Shown one piece after another: positions 16,575 through 25,612 of a DNA stretch of 64,000 bases. Within the stretch, counting starts at the first letter, position 1, and every line of letters starts with the position of its first letter. The translations under genes were made by a program, and so were the position numbers. Location of the stretch: contig NZ_JAKJSC010000002.1 in NCBI RefSeq assembly GCF_029029525.1, forward strand, positions 248,001-312,000, in the 5' to 3' direction. Below the pieces are notes generated by a model that saw only the letters and a program-made list of their open reading frames with translations, made no database searches and was not told where the DNA came from. Origin of the DNA: Labilibaculum sp. DW002 (GTDB lineage Bacteria > Bacteroidota > Bacteroidia > Bacteroidales > Marinifilaceae).

Positions 16575-16594
16575 ATAGAGAATTAATTCTCTAT
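16575..16594. promoter_or_regulatory. 20-bp perfect palindrome in the acnB leader
   Basis: ATAGAGAATTAATTCTCTAT is a perfect palindrome. It begins about 9 bp downstream of the acnB -7 element (16610-16603), so it covers the expected transcription start and first 20 nt. With no loop it suits a dimeric repressor site better than an RNA hairpin. Confidence 0.55.
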
Positions 16595-16602
16595 TGACAA
16601 GG

Positions 16603-16610
16603 CAAACATA
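16603..16610 (-). promoter_or_regulatory. -7 element of acnB
   Basis: TATGTTTG on the minus strand matches TAnnTTTG, 75 bp before the acnB ATG. A TTTG at 16637-16634 could be the -33 box, but its 23-nt spacing is longer than the usual 19-20. Confidence 0.6.
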
Positions 16611-16665
16611 TGGTTTTTCCTTTTAGGTTGTTCCAAAAAAAAATGTGTTTTATATCATAAAAAAG

Positions 16666-16696
16666 AGCAAAAAAAAAGCTCCTGAAAGGGAGCTTT
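16666..16696 (-). terminator. rho-independent terminator of gap
   Basis: AAAGCTCC / GGAGCTTT with a 6-nt loop (16675-16696), followed on the minus strand by a run of nine T. It lies 21 bp past the gap stop. Confidence 0.9.
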
Positions 16697-16716
16697 TAGC
16701 ATGTATTTTGATAGGA

Positions 16717-17742
<1,026 letters not shown>

Positions 17743-17768
17743 TTATAAACCCTTTGTTTCTTGAATGG

Positions 17769-17776
17769 CAAAAGTA
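17769..17776 (-). promoter_or_regulatory. -7 element of gap
   Basis: TACTTTTG on the minus strand, 45-52 bp upstream of the gap ATG. It matches TAnnTTTG; no -33 TTTG at standard spacing. Confidence 0.55.
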
Positions 17777-17910
17777 TGTATTTTAATAATATTTTATACA
17801 GTAAATTGCAAAAAAAATACTTATTTTTTTTGTCGATAGATAAGGCTTAAGTTTCTGTGAGTTAGGTTTTAATGGCGGGTTAAAACGATTGCAATTGAGT
17901 GAAAATAAGG

Positions 17911-17942
17911 CAAAAAAAAATCTCATTTTAATGAGATTTTTT
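17911..17942 (-). terminator. terminator of the small lipoprotein gene
   Basis: AAATCTCAT / ATGAGATTT around a T-rich loop (17918-17939), followed on the minus strand by a run of nine T, 8 bp past the stop of the small gene. Confidence 0.8.
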
Positions 17943-17949
17943 AGTCGAT

Positions 17950-18078
17950 TTAAACATTTTTGCTTGTACTAGTCGTATCAGATTTTGTATAAGCGGGACA
18001 TTTTTTATCAACTGCGCATGATGTTGAAATTATTCCCAATAGGAATATAACTGCTATTGCGTAAAGTGCTTTTTTCAT
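17950..18078 (-). CDS. small lipoprotein, 42 residues
   Basis: A complete short frame from ATG at 18078 to TAA. The peptide starts MKKALYAIAVIFLLGIISTS and has a lipobox, STSC, with Cys21 as the probable lipidated residue. The mature part is only 22 residues (CAVDKKCPAYTKSDTTSTSK then NV) with a second cysteine. It is followed at once by a good terminator, which supports a real gene. I do not recognise a family. The gene diverges from the BamA-like barrel gene 168 bp away, so the two could share a control region. Confidence 0.7.
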   Translation of the reverse strand: MKKALYAIAVIFLLGIISTSCAVDKKCPAYTKSDTTSTSKNV

Positions 18079-18189
18079 AGGTTATAAAATTAAAGATCTG
18101 GTAATTTCATTTTAAAACTGAGCAAAAGATATAAAAAATAAAGTTTGCTTTAATAGAAAATGCGAATATTTGTGTTTTGTTAAATTTTT

Positions 18190-18222
18190 ATTGTCTTTTA
18201 TACTTAGTCTGTCTTACTTTTG
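18190..18222 (+). promoter_or_regulatory. promoter of the BamA-like barrel gene
   Basis: TTG (18191-18193), 21 nt, then TACTTTTG (18215-18222), 24 bp before the start codon. The spacing is slightly long for the phylum consensus. Confidence 0.6.
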
Positions 18223-18246
18223 TTTGCAAGATATTGAATTAAATTA

Positions 18247-19971
18247 ATGAAGAGAGTCTTTTTAGTAATAATCCTGTTCCATTTTATGATTGCTTTTGCT
18301 TATTGCCAAGAGGAATCATATGTGCTTAATATCATAGGAAATCAGTCAGATGTTGGGTTTGCTAAATTTTCAAAAGAAAGAGACGAAAAATTTGTCTTAA
18401 AGAAATTAGCCATAGATCGCTTGCAAAATAAAATTTCAAATTTTAGACAAGATGGTTATTTAGAGGCAAATATTGATTCCATTTATTCGAGTAATGACAC
18501 AATTCATGCTTTTGTTCATTTGGGTGAAAAGTACAAATGGACTACTGTTGAATTTATAGAATTACAACAGATTCTTAAACATACTTCTCACTTAAAGAGG
18601 AAAGCTCGATTTTCCGATTTACAGGAATTGAATACTGATATTTTATCTGATTTAGGAAATCAAGGATACCCTTTTGCACAAATTGCAATAGAGAAGTTTG
18701 CTATCAATAATAAAGATATCAGTGGAGTATGGAGGATAGATGCGAATGATAAAATTATATGGGATAGCATAGTAATAAAAGGATCATCAAAAGTGAAAGC
18801 AAAGTTTTTACAACGATACTTAGGGATATTTCCAAATCAGATTTATCAGGAAAAGCAAAGTAGTTCTATATCTGATAAATTGAATAACTTAAATTTTGCC
18901 AAAGAAATTAAGCCTTCAGAAATAGAATTTTCGGAAGGAAAGGCTCAGGTTTATACGTATTTAGAAAAGAAATCTGCAAATCAGTTTGATGGAATTGTAG
19001 GATTTCAATCAAATAAAAAGAATAATAAACTAGAGTTAACAGGAGAAGTGAAATTGTTGTTGGAAAATACCTTCCAAGCGGGAGAGCGTATTTATTTTAA
19101 CTGGCAAAAATTAAAAGAACAAAGTCAGAATTTGTCATTGGGCTTGGTATACCCATATCTCTTTTCTTCAAATATGGGTGTTGATTTAAATTTTGATATT
19201 CAAAAACTAGATTCTACATATATCACTACTGCTATAGATGCAGGTCTTCGTTTTTCTCAAGCGGGAAAAAATTACATTAAGGTCTTTATTGAATTGAACT
19301 CTTCATCACTTCTTTCTTCTGAACATTTAAAGAGTATTACAGTTTTACCAAATTATGCTGATGTCAAATCTCAATTGTTTGGGTTTTCATATCATTTCGA
19401 AAATTTAGATTATTCTTTTAATCCTAGAAAAGGCTGGAACGTGAATTTTTCAATAGCAGGAGGGAATCATCAATTAAAAAAGAATTCTAATATTCCTGAG
19501 GAATTGTATGAGAATATGGATTTGTCTTCTAAAATGATGAACGCGGAGTGGTTGTTAGAATATAATATTCCTCTTAGTAAGAAGATGAGTTTTCGGATAA
19601 GAAATAAGGGAGGTTATAAGAATTCAAAGGAATTGTTTCAGAATGATTTGTTTCGAATTGGAGGATTATCGTCAATCAGAGGTTTTAATGAAGAAGCTTT
19701 TATAGCCTCAAGCTATTCAGTTGCAACCACTGAATTAAGGTTTATTCCACAAGCTAATTCAAGCTTTTATTTATTTTGGGATGGAGGCTATTATAGAAAC
19801 AGTTACTTGTCCGAAAAAAATGAAGATTATCCTTGGGGTGTAGGCTTTGGTTTAAATTTCGCTACCAAGTCGGGTATTTTTACATTGAATTATGCCATTG
19901 GAAAACAAAACAACAGCAATGTCGATTTGCAAGAAGCAAAAATTCATTTTGGTTTTATTAATCGATTCTAA
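18247..19971 (+). CDS. BamA/TamA-family outer-membrane beta-barrel protein
   Basis: 574 residues. A Sec signal peptide (MKRVFLVIILFHFMIAFAYC) precedes about 220 residues of POTRA-like sequence with alternating beta strands and GYLEANIDSIY / QGYPFAQIAIEKF repeats. The second half is a 16-strand-type barrel with FRIGGLSSIRGFNEEAF, matching the RGF/RGY substrate loop of Omp85 proteins, and a C-terminal aromatic IHFGFINRF. It should sit in the outer membrane and take part in insertion or secretion of some client. It is shorter than true BamA, so this is an accessory Omp85 member. It stands alone with its own promoter. Confidence 0.85.
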   Translation: MKRVFLVIILFHFMIAFAYCQEESYVLNIIGNQSDVGFAKFSKERDEKFVLKKLAIDRLQNKISNFRQDGYLEANIDSIYSSNDTIHAFVHLGEKYKWTTVEFIELQQILKHTSHLKRKARFSDLQELNTDILSDLGNQGYPFAQIAIEKFAINNKDISGVWRIDANDKIIWDSIVIKGSSKVKAKFLQRYLGIFPNQIYQEKQSSSISDKLNNLNFAKEIKPSEIEFSEGKAQVYTYLEKKSANQFDGIVGFQSNKKNNKLELTGEVKLLLENTFQAGERIYFNWQKLKEQSQNLSLGLVYPYLFSSNMGVDLNFDIQKLDSTYITTAIDAGLRFSQAGKNYIKVFIELNSSSLLSSEHLKSITVLPNYADVKSQLFGFSYHFENLDYSFNPRKGWNVNFSIAGGNHQLKKNSNIPEELYENMDLSSKMMNAEWLLEYNIPLSKKMSFRIRNKGGYKNSKELFQNDLFRIGGLSSIRGFNEEAFIASSYSVATTELRFIPQANSSFYLFWDGGYYRNSYLSEKNEDYPWGVGFGLNFATKSGIFTLNYAIGKQNNSNVDLQEAKIHFGFINRF

Positions 19972-19977
19972 TTATTC

Positions 19978-20538
19978 TTAAGCATTACTGTTGTTTTTTA
20001 CCAAGAAGTAATAGCTTATTAAAATAGAGGCCCCTGTTATGATGGAAGCTAGAAGATTAGGAATTGATCCATCAATAACTAGGTTTATGCTAAAAATTAG
20101 CAAAAGTGCTGTAGTGATGCCAATTGGAAAAGATTTTAAGATATAATTAAAGTTCGATTTGGAAGTTTTACTAGCTAGATTTTCAAGTTTTTCAACATCC
20201 ACTTCAAATTCTTCAATTGCCTTAGCGAAAGCAGCGATTTCTTCATTAAAAAAATGGTTTTCTTCTTGTGAAATAAAGAAGAGAAAGGAGCTGAAATTAT
20301 AATTTGCATAGATATTATAGTCCAGTCTGCTTTTTTTAATAATTTCAATGTTAACAACAGTCTTCCATTTAATTGGATTCAAAGAAAATAAATTCCCCAC
20401 AAGATCTCCTCTTAAAAAAGTCATCCCTCTAGAATTGGCATCCGTAAGAGTATATCCTCGAACTTCATAGAATTTTATGATGTCGGAGACAACTAATTTC
20501 TTATTTCGTTTAATGTTGAAGCCAATTAGTTTTTTCAT
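19978..20538 (-). CDS. hypothetical protein with two C-terminal membrane helices
   Basis: 186 residues from the ATG at 20538 (MKKLIGFNIKRNKKLVVSDI); a start seven codons upstream is also open but adds a polar leader. A soluble N-terminal region of about 130 residues is followed by two hydrophobic segments, PIGITTALLLIFSINLVI and LLASIITGASILISYYFLV, near the C-terminus. I recognise no family. The stop is 6 bp from the stop of the convergent barrel gene, with no terminator hairpin between them. Confidence 0.6.
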   Translation of the reverse strand: MKKLIGFNIKRNKKLVVSDIIKFYEVRGYTLTDANSRGMTFLRGDLVGNLFSLNPIKWKTVVNIEIIKKSRLDYNIYANYNFSSFLFFISQEENHFFNEEIAAFAKAIEEFEVDVEKLENLASKTSKSNFNYILKSFPIGITTALLLIFSINLVIDGSIPNLLASIITGASILISYYFLVKNNSNA

Positions 20539-20841
20539 GTAATACGTTGTGTGTTTCAAATGTATTAAAAAAAATGAGGCTATGCAATTAGAAAATGGTT
20601 AAGTAGAATTGTGTTTATTGTCTTATTTTGTAATGGTTATAAGTATGAGATTGCTTTCTGTTTGTTAAGTTAGTTTTTTAAAGTTGTTAGTGTATTTTGT
20701 AATATGGTGATTTGTTGTGTTTTACAATAATAAATGAGTGTTGTTCTTTGATGGAAAAAATATGCGAAATTATATAACTCAAAGCTCTATAAATGAGTAT
20801 AAGCACTATATTCAGCCACTTGTCAAATGTAATATCCCCTT

Positions 20842-23784
20842 ATGTTGGAAAATAACAACTCTCTTATATCCATTGGAAATCAGCTAAATAAAATAGTTTT
20901 AGATCATTTAAAAGATATTCCAAATCCGAATAGTTTAGAAATGATGTTGAATACTTTTTCTGAATTAAGTGACTGTCCTTGTCTGTTTCTAAATTTTGAA
21001 AATAGATATGTAAATAGTTGCAGTTGCAAAGCGATGACATTACTTAATAGTGACTTGGCTAAGAATGGGGAAGGGCTTTTTAAGGAAATTACTAGAATAG
21101 GAACAGAACGGGATGACGCTTGCATCGAAATAGTATATGGATCATCTGCAAGAGGTGTTTTTGTACCTGTAAATATTAAGGGAGAATTGTATGGATACTT
21201 CGTCTATGGTCAGTTTGTTGAGGAAAAAGATCCCATGGCTATAAAAATTAGAAATGGTGAAAAATTAACTGATGACGAGGAAAAGGACGCAAGCTTACTA
21301 AAGGTTTTATCTCGAAAAGAAATTGAGGATAATATTCAAAAATCAATTCAATTCGTAAAAAGTATTGAGTCTCAATTCGAAATGAGTTATGAGTTGAATA
21401 ATGAGATTAAAAAGAATAAGGAATCAGCGAACGAACTTCGGATTCAGAAAACATTCTTTGAAAACCTTTTTGAACATTCCCCTGAAAGTATTATTATACT
21501 TGATAATGAAGATCAGGTGATTCAAGCAAATCAAGAGTTTCTGCGATTGTTTGAATATACTCAAGAAGAGATCAAATCAAAAAAGATAAATGATTTGATC
21601 GTACCAGAGAGGTTTAAAAATGAGGGGTTTGGGGCAACTAAGGATGTATCTTTAGGGAAGATGGTTGAGATGACAACAATCCGTCAAACTAAAACAGGAA
21701 AACAGATTCATGTTGAAGTGCATGGAAAACCAATTGTTTTAGATAATAATCAGCTTGCTGTTTACGCAATTTATCGCAACCTAACACAGCAAGTTTGGAA
21801 TCAGAAAAGTCAACAAATTATTCATAATATTTCCGAAATATTAAATTCTTCATTGAATAGTATTGAAGTGATTAATAAAGTAGGAGGAGAATTAGAGCAA
21901 ATTATTGGTGCAGGTAAATTATTTTTGGAGCTAATAGCACCGAATAGGAGATCCTTGAGAGTTTTTGAGGAAAAGGATAACGCTTTTACTAATATTCTTT
22001 ACTCTCAGTCTTTGAGCAGTTGTGCTATAAGAGAAAAAAGAATGTTGTATCTCAATTCTGAGGAAATACAAGAAGTGGTTAAGGAGAATAGACTTAAACT
22101 TCTGAAAAATCATAAGAAGTGGTTTGGTATTCCTCTTATTGAAAAAGAACAAGTTCTTGGTGTTTTTGGCATTTCTTTTGATTCAGAAGATTCTGATATG
22201 AGTTTGGAAAGCATCAAGTTTATTGAAGTGATATCTGCTCAATTAGCCAGTGGAATAAGCAAGAAAAGAAAAGATATGGAACTAAGGATGCTGGAACGTT
22301 CAACAGAGCAGAGTCCAGCGTCAATTATAATTACGGATACAAAAGGTAATATTGAATATGTTAATCCTAAATTTTGTAATGTTACTGGTTATGAGTTAAA
22401 AGAGGTGGTTGGAAGAAATCCTAGGTTTTTGAAGTCGGGAGCAACTCGCTCTGCAGAATACAAAGAAATGTGGGAGGCTGTTTTGGCAGGTGGCGAATGG
22501 AGTGGTGAATTTCTTAATGTGAAAAAGAATAAAGAGTTATTTTGGGAAAGAGCTAACTTTTCAGCAATTAAAAATGAATATGGTCACATTACTCATATAA
22601 TTGCTGTAAAAGAGGATATTACGGAATTAAAAAAGTCAGAAAAAGATTTATTGGAATCTAAAAATCGAGCAGAAGAATCTGATCGATTAAAATCTGCTTT
22701 TTTGTCAAATATGTCTCATGAATTAAGAACCCCACTTAATGCTGTAATTGGTTTTTCGAATTTATGTGATGAGTCTTTATCCACTACCGAAATATTAGAG
22801 TTTGTTCGTTTGATTAATAAAAGTGGAAATCAGCTTCTTGGAATTATCGAAGATATTTTAAACTTTACTTCTATCGAATGTGAAAATTTTCAAGTTGAGT
22901 CTGAGGAGTTTTTCATGTTTAATTTCCTTGATGAAGTCATGGCAATGACGAAAGAAAAGCGAATACAAGAAAATAAGGAACGCCTAGGGATGCAGTTCAA
23001 AGCGGAAAAGGAATATTCAAAAATATTAGTAAAAACAGATTACCAGAGGTTATTGCAGGTTGTCACTAATTTAATGAAAAATGCCTTGAAATTTACAACT
23101 GAAGGGTTTGTTGAGTTTGGTTATAATGTTGAAGGTGATGAGTTGTGTTTGTATGTGAAAGATAGTGGTGTGGGAATTGAGAAGAGTAAAAAAGATGTGA
23201 TTTTTGATCGATTTAGGCAGGCTGACGATTCTATTACAAGAACTTTTGGAGGAACAGGTTTAGGATTGGCTATTTCGAAAAAAATTATGGACATGTTAGG
23301 CGGTACAATTGAAGTGGAGTCGGAGCCTAATGCAGGATCTATTTTTAAATTAAGATTGAAATGTGTAATTTCAAAACAGAGTGAAAATAAGAAGTCTAAA
23401 GAAAATAATGGTATGGAAGCTTCGAATTCAAAATTAATATTAGTTGCAGAAGATGAAATTTCTAATTTTAAATTAATTGAAGCAATATTAACGCGCAACA
23501 ACTACAAAGTGATTCGGGCCGAAAATGGTGAGGTTGCTGTTGACATGTGTCGAAATAATTCAAATATTTCATTGGTATTAATGGATATTAGAATGCCAAT
23601 AATGGATGGATTAATAGCGACGAAAGAAATTAAGAAATTTAAGCCAGATTTACCAATAGTTGCTCAAACGGCATACGCAATGGATGGGGATGAAAATAAG
23701 GCAATTGAAGAAGGTTGTAACGATTATATTTCAAAGCCTATTAAGAAAGATCTTTTATTAGAGAAGTTGAAAATCTTATTGTAA
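20842..23784 (+). CDS. hybrid sensor histidine kinase: PocR-like, PAS, GAF, PAS, HisKA, HATPase, REC
   Basis: A 980-residue cytoplasmic kinase without membrane helices. In order: a PocR-like ligand-binding domain (about 15-185, Cys-rich with SDCPCLFLNFEN, RDDACIEIVY and YGYFVYGQF); PAS (about 210-320); GAF (about 330-480); PAS (about 490-610, with PFAM-like GNIEYVNPKFCNVTGYE); HisKA with phospho-acceptor His626 in MSHELRTPLNA; HATPase with LMKNALKFT, DSGVGI and GTGLGLAIS; and a receiver domain with Asp915 in LVLMDIRMPIMDG and a Lys in SKPI. It senses an intracellular ligand, probably a small organic compound judging from PocR, and passes phosphate to its own receiver. No response regulator or transcription factor is encoded nearby, so the output is unknown. 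Confidence 0.93.
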   Translation: MLENNNSLISIGNQLNKIVLDHLKDIPNPNSLEMMLNTFSELSDCPCLFLNFENRYVNSCSCKAMTLLNSDLAKNGEGLFKEITRIGTERDDACIEIVYGSSARGVFVPVNIKGELYGYFVYGQFVEEKDPMAIKIRNGEKLTDDEEKDASLLKVLSRKEIEDNIQKSIQFVKSIESQFEMSYELNNEIKKNKESANELRIQKTFFENLFEHSPESIIILDNEDQVIQANQEFLRLFEYTQEEIKSKKINDLIVPERFKNEGFGATKDVSLGKMVEMTTIRQTKTGKQIHVEVHGKPIVLDNNQLAVYAIYRNLTQQVWNQKSQQIIHNISEILNSSLNSIEVINKVGGELEQIIGAGKLFLELIAPNRRSLRVFEEKDNAFTNILYSQSLSSCAIREKRMLYLNSEEIQEVVKENRLKLLKNHKKWFGIPLIEKEQVLGVFGISFDSEDSDMSLESIKFIEVISAQLASGISKKRKDMELRMLERSTEQSPASIIITDTKGNIEYVNPKFCNVTGYELKEVVGRNPRFLKSGATRSAEYKEMWEAVLAGGEWSGEFLNVKKNKELFWERANFSAIKNEYGHITHIIAVKEDITELKKSEKDLLESKNRAEESDRLKSAFLSNMSHELRTPLNAVIGFSNLCDESLSTTEILEFVRLINKSGNQLLGIIEDILNFTSIECENFQVESEEFFMFNFLDEVMAMTKEKRIQENKERLGMQFKAEKEYSKILVKTDYQRLLQVVTNLMKNALKFTTEGFVEFGYNVEGDELCLYVKDSGVGIEKSKKDVIFDRFRQADDSITRTFGGTGLGLAISKKIMDMLGGTIEVESEPNAGSIFKLRLKCVISKQSENKKSKENNGMEASNSKLILVAEDEISNFKLIEAILTRNNYKVIRAENGEVAVDMCRNNSNISLVLMDIRMPIMDGLIATKEIKKFKPDLPIVAQTAYAMDGDENKAIEEGCNDYISKPIKKDLLLEKLKILL

Positions 23785-23798
23785 TATTTGATAATGAT

Positions 23799-23823
23799 AA
23801 ACGTCAATCTTGACGGTTTTTTA
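23799..23823 (+). terminator. terminator of the hybrid kinase gene
   Basis: AAACGTCAA and TTGACGGTTT pair with one bulged G and a 2-nt loop, followed by a T-run, 15 bp past the stop codon. Confidence 0.65.
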
Positions 23824-23905
23824 TAGTTATTAATTCAAACCCAAAATGGTTTTTCGTTTTAAATAAAAATAGTGTAACTTAAAATCACGAACCAAAACTA
23901 GGATT

Positions 23906-24592
23906 TTGAGAGGACTAACGGTTTTATTATCTGCCTGTATCGTAAGTGTTTGCGCTTTTTGTTCTGTGTCATGTAGTAACGATTTGAGTTTGTTAGTGCA
24001 TGAAAAAGAAATATCAAAAAGAGACAAGCAACAGTTACTATCTGTAAAATATCCTCAATTCAAAAATAAGGCAAGTAAATCAAAGAGAGGTTGTGATTCT
24101 ATTAACAGCAATATTAGTGTATTTGTAAACAATTTACTTGCTGAAATGGAATGTGATCAAGAACCTGAAAGTGGTTTTACAAGCATGGAATTAAAGGTTA
24201 ATTATGATCTTGATATTTTTGCAACAGATTATGTAAGTGCAAAGTTTATCATATACAAGTATCAGGGAGGTGCACATGGTCTTACCTATTTTAAATGCTT
24301 TAATTACAATGTACAGAAAGCAATAGGACTAACTTTGGGAGATGTGTTTCATGTGAAAAGCAAAATGGAAATACAGGCCTTAAATAAATTATTGGTAAAA
24401 TACTTTAATAATCCTGATAATTGTTTTGATGAATTACCTGTGGTCACTTCTGCTTTTGAATCTTTTTCTTATCAGGAAGATTTTTTTGTTTTTTCTTTTT
24501 CTGATTATTCTTTGGGACCGTACGTTTGTGGAACAGCTGAAATAAAAATACCAGTTTGGGATTTAAAACAACATGGTTTACTAAAGCTTTAA
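23906..24592 (+). CDS. DUF3298/RsiV-like lipoprotein
   Basis: 228 residues starting at a TTG codon; no in-frame ATG precedes the signal sequence and the first internal Met is far inside. The signal peptide ends in SVSC, a lipobox. The DUF3298 signature is seen in YKYQGGAHGLTYFKCFNYN then GLTLGDVFH, and the domain ends with AEIKIPVWDL. Proteins with this DUF4163/DUF3298 fold (RsiV family) bind lysozyme or peptidoglycan-related ligands in Firmicutes; in Bacteroidota they are free lipoproteins of unknown role. An AGGA stretch lies just before the start. It converges on the SDR gene across a 22-bp palindrome. Confidence 0.8.
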   Translation: MRGLTVLLSACIVSVCAFCSVSCSNDLSLLVHEKEISKRDKQQLLSVKYPQFKNKASKSKRGCDSINSNISVFVNNLLAEMECDQEPESGFTSMELKVNYDLDIFATDYVSAKFIIYKYQGGAHGLTYFKCFNYNVQKAIGLTLGDVFHVKSKMEIQALNKLLVKYFNNPDNCFDELPVVTSAFESFSYQEDFFVFSFSDYSLGPYVCGTAEIKIPVWDLKQHGLLKL

Positions 24593-24650
24593 GGTATTTT
24601 TTTGATGATCTTGAATCAATTTAAGTGGGTTTTCTTTCATTTTATATATG

Positions 24651-24699
24651 ATAATTCCGGCTAATCGAAGCATTATCTGCTTCGATTAGCCGGAATTAT
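24651..24699. terminator. 22-bp perfect inverted repeat between convergent genes
   Basis: Arms 24651-24672 and 24678-24699 are exact reverse complements (core CCGGCTAATCGAAGCA) with a 5-nt loop TTATC. It lies between the DUF3298 gene and the SDR gene, which converge. It lacks a T-run on either side but is strong enough to act as a two-way terminator or transcript 3'-end stabiliser. A second small palindrome, AGTTTC-TTA-GAAACT, follows at 24700-24714. Confidence 0.7.
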
Positions 24700-24713
24700 A
24701 GTTTCTTAGAAAC

Positions 24714-25472
24714 TTATTTTCTGTTTACGTCTCTCGCTGATGCTTGGGCTGATGGCATAATTAAGATATCATTTATTGAAACGTGCTCCGGCCGAGTTGC
24801 AATAAATAATAAACTATCTGCTATATCTTCAGCTTTTAAAGGTTCAAAGCCTTCGTAAACTTTCTCTGCTTTGTCTTCATCACCTTTAAAACGTACAATT
24901 GAAAATTCAGTTTCAACCATTCCTGGAGCAATTGAACTCACTCTAATATTGTGAGGCAACAGATCAATTCTCATTCCTTTTGTAATAGCTTCAACTGCAT
25001 GCTTGGTTCCACAATAAACATTACCTCCAGGGTAAGCCTCTTTTCCGGCAATAGATGAAATATTTACAATTAATCCTTTTTTACGTTCAGCCATTAATGG
25101 GCTAATGCAGCGAGTTACATATAGCAAACCTTTTACATTTGTATCAATCATTCTATCCCAATCATCCACAATGCCTTTTTGAACGGGAGATACTCCTACA
25201 GCTAGTCCCGCGTTGTTTAGAAGTAAATCAATTTTCTTCCACTCAGAAGGAAGTGCTGAAATTTCTTTTTCAACATCTTCTTGATTTCGAACATCCAATT
25301 CTATAGATAAAACTTTAATCGTGAATTTTTTAATTAATTCTGCTTTTAATACTTCAAGTTTCTCTTTTCTTCGACCTGAAATGATTAAATCAAATCCTAT
25401 TGTCGCTAACTTTTTTGCACAAGCTTCTCCAATGCCTGCAGTTGCTCCTGTTATAAATGCAATTTTGTTCAT
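24714..25472 (-). CDS. short-chain dehydrogenase/reductase (YdfG-like)
   Basis: 252 residues of the classical SDR fold. The cofactor motif TGATAGIGEA is near residue 9, and SGRRKEKL with two arginines after the second strand suggests NADP(H). LLNNAGLAVG (NNAG), the catalytic Ser in IVNISSIAGKEAYPGG and the YxxxK motif in YCGTKHAVEA are intact. It resembles E. coli YdfG, an L-allo-threonine / 3-hydroxy acid dehydrogenase, but the substrate is not determined by sequence. It is a single-gene unit, divergent from the PurL-like gene 140 bp away. Confidence 0.9.
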   Translation of the reverse strand: MNKIAFITGATAGIGEACAKKLATIGFDLIISGRRKEKLEVLKAELIKKFTIKVLSIELDVRNQEDVEKEISALPSEWKKIDLLLNNAGLAVGVSPVQKGIVDDWDRMIDTNVKGLLYVTRCISPLMAERKKGLIVNISSIAGKEAYPGGNVYCGTKHAVEAITKGMRIDLLPHNIRVSSIAPGMVETEFSIVRFKGDEDKAEKVYEGFEPLKAEDIADSLLFIATRPEHVSINDILIMPSAQASARDVNRK

Positions 25473-25612
25473 TTTTTTGAAAGTTTATTCAAATTTTTGT
25501 TTGGAATATCTTATCCTTATTAAGAAAAAGTAAAGGTAAAAACTACGGTGATTATTCGTGTTCCTATCTTATTTTTTTTAAATTTAAATATTATCACCTA
25601 AAATCTCGCACC

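Noticed and set aside
23121-23501. 126-codon open frame antisense to the hybrid kinase.
   Set aside because: It mirrors the HATPase/linker coding sequence, lacks any signal or family character, and has no promoter.
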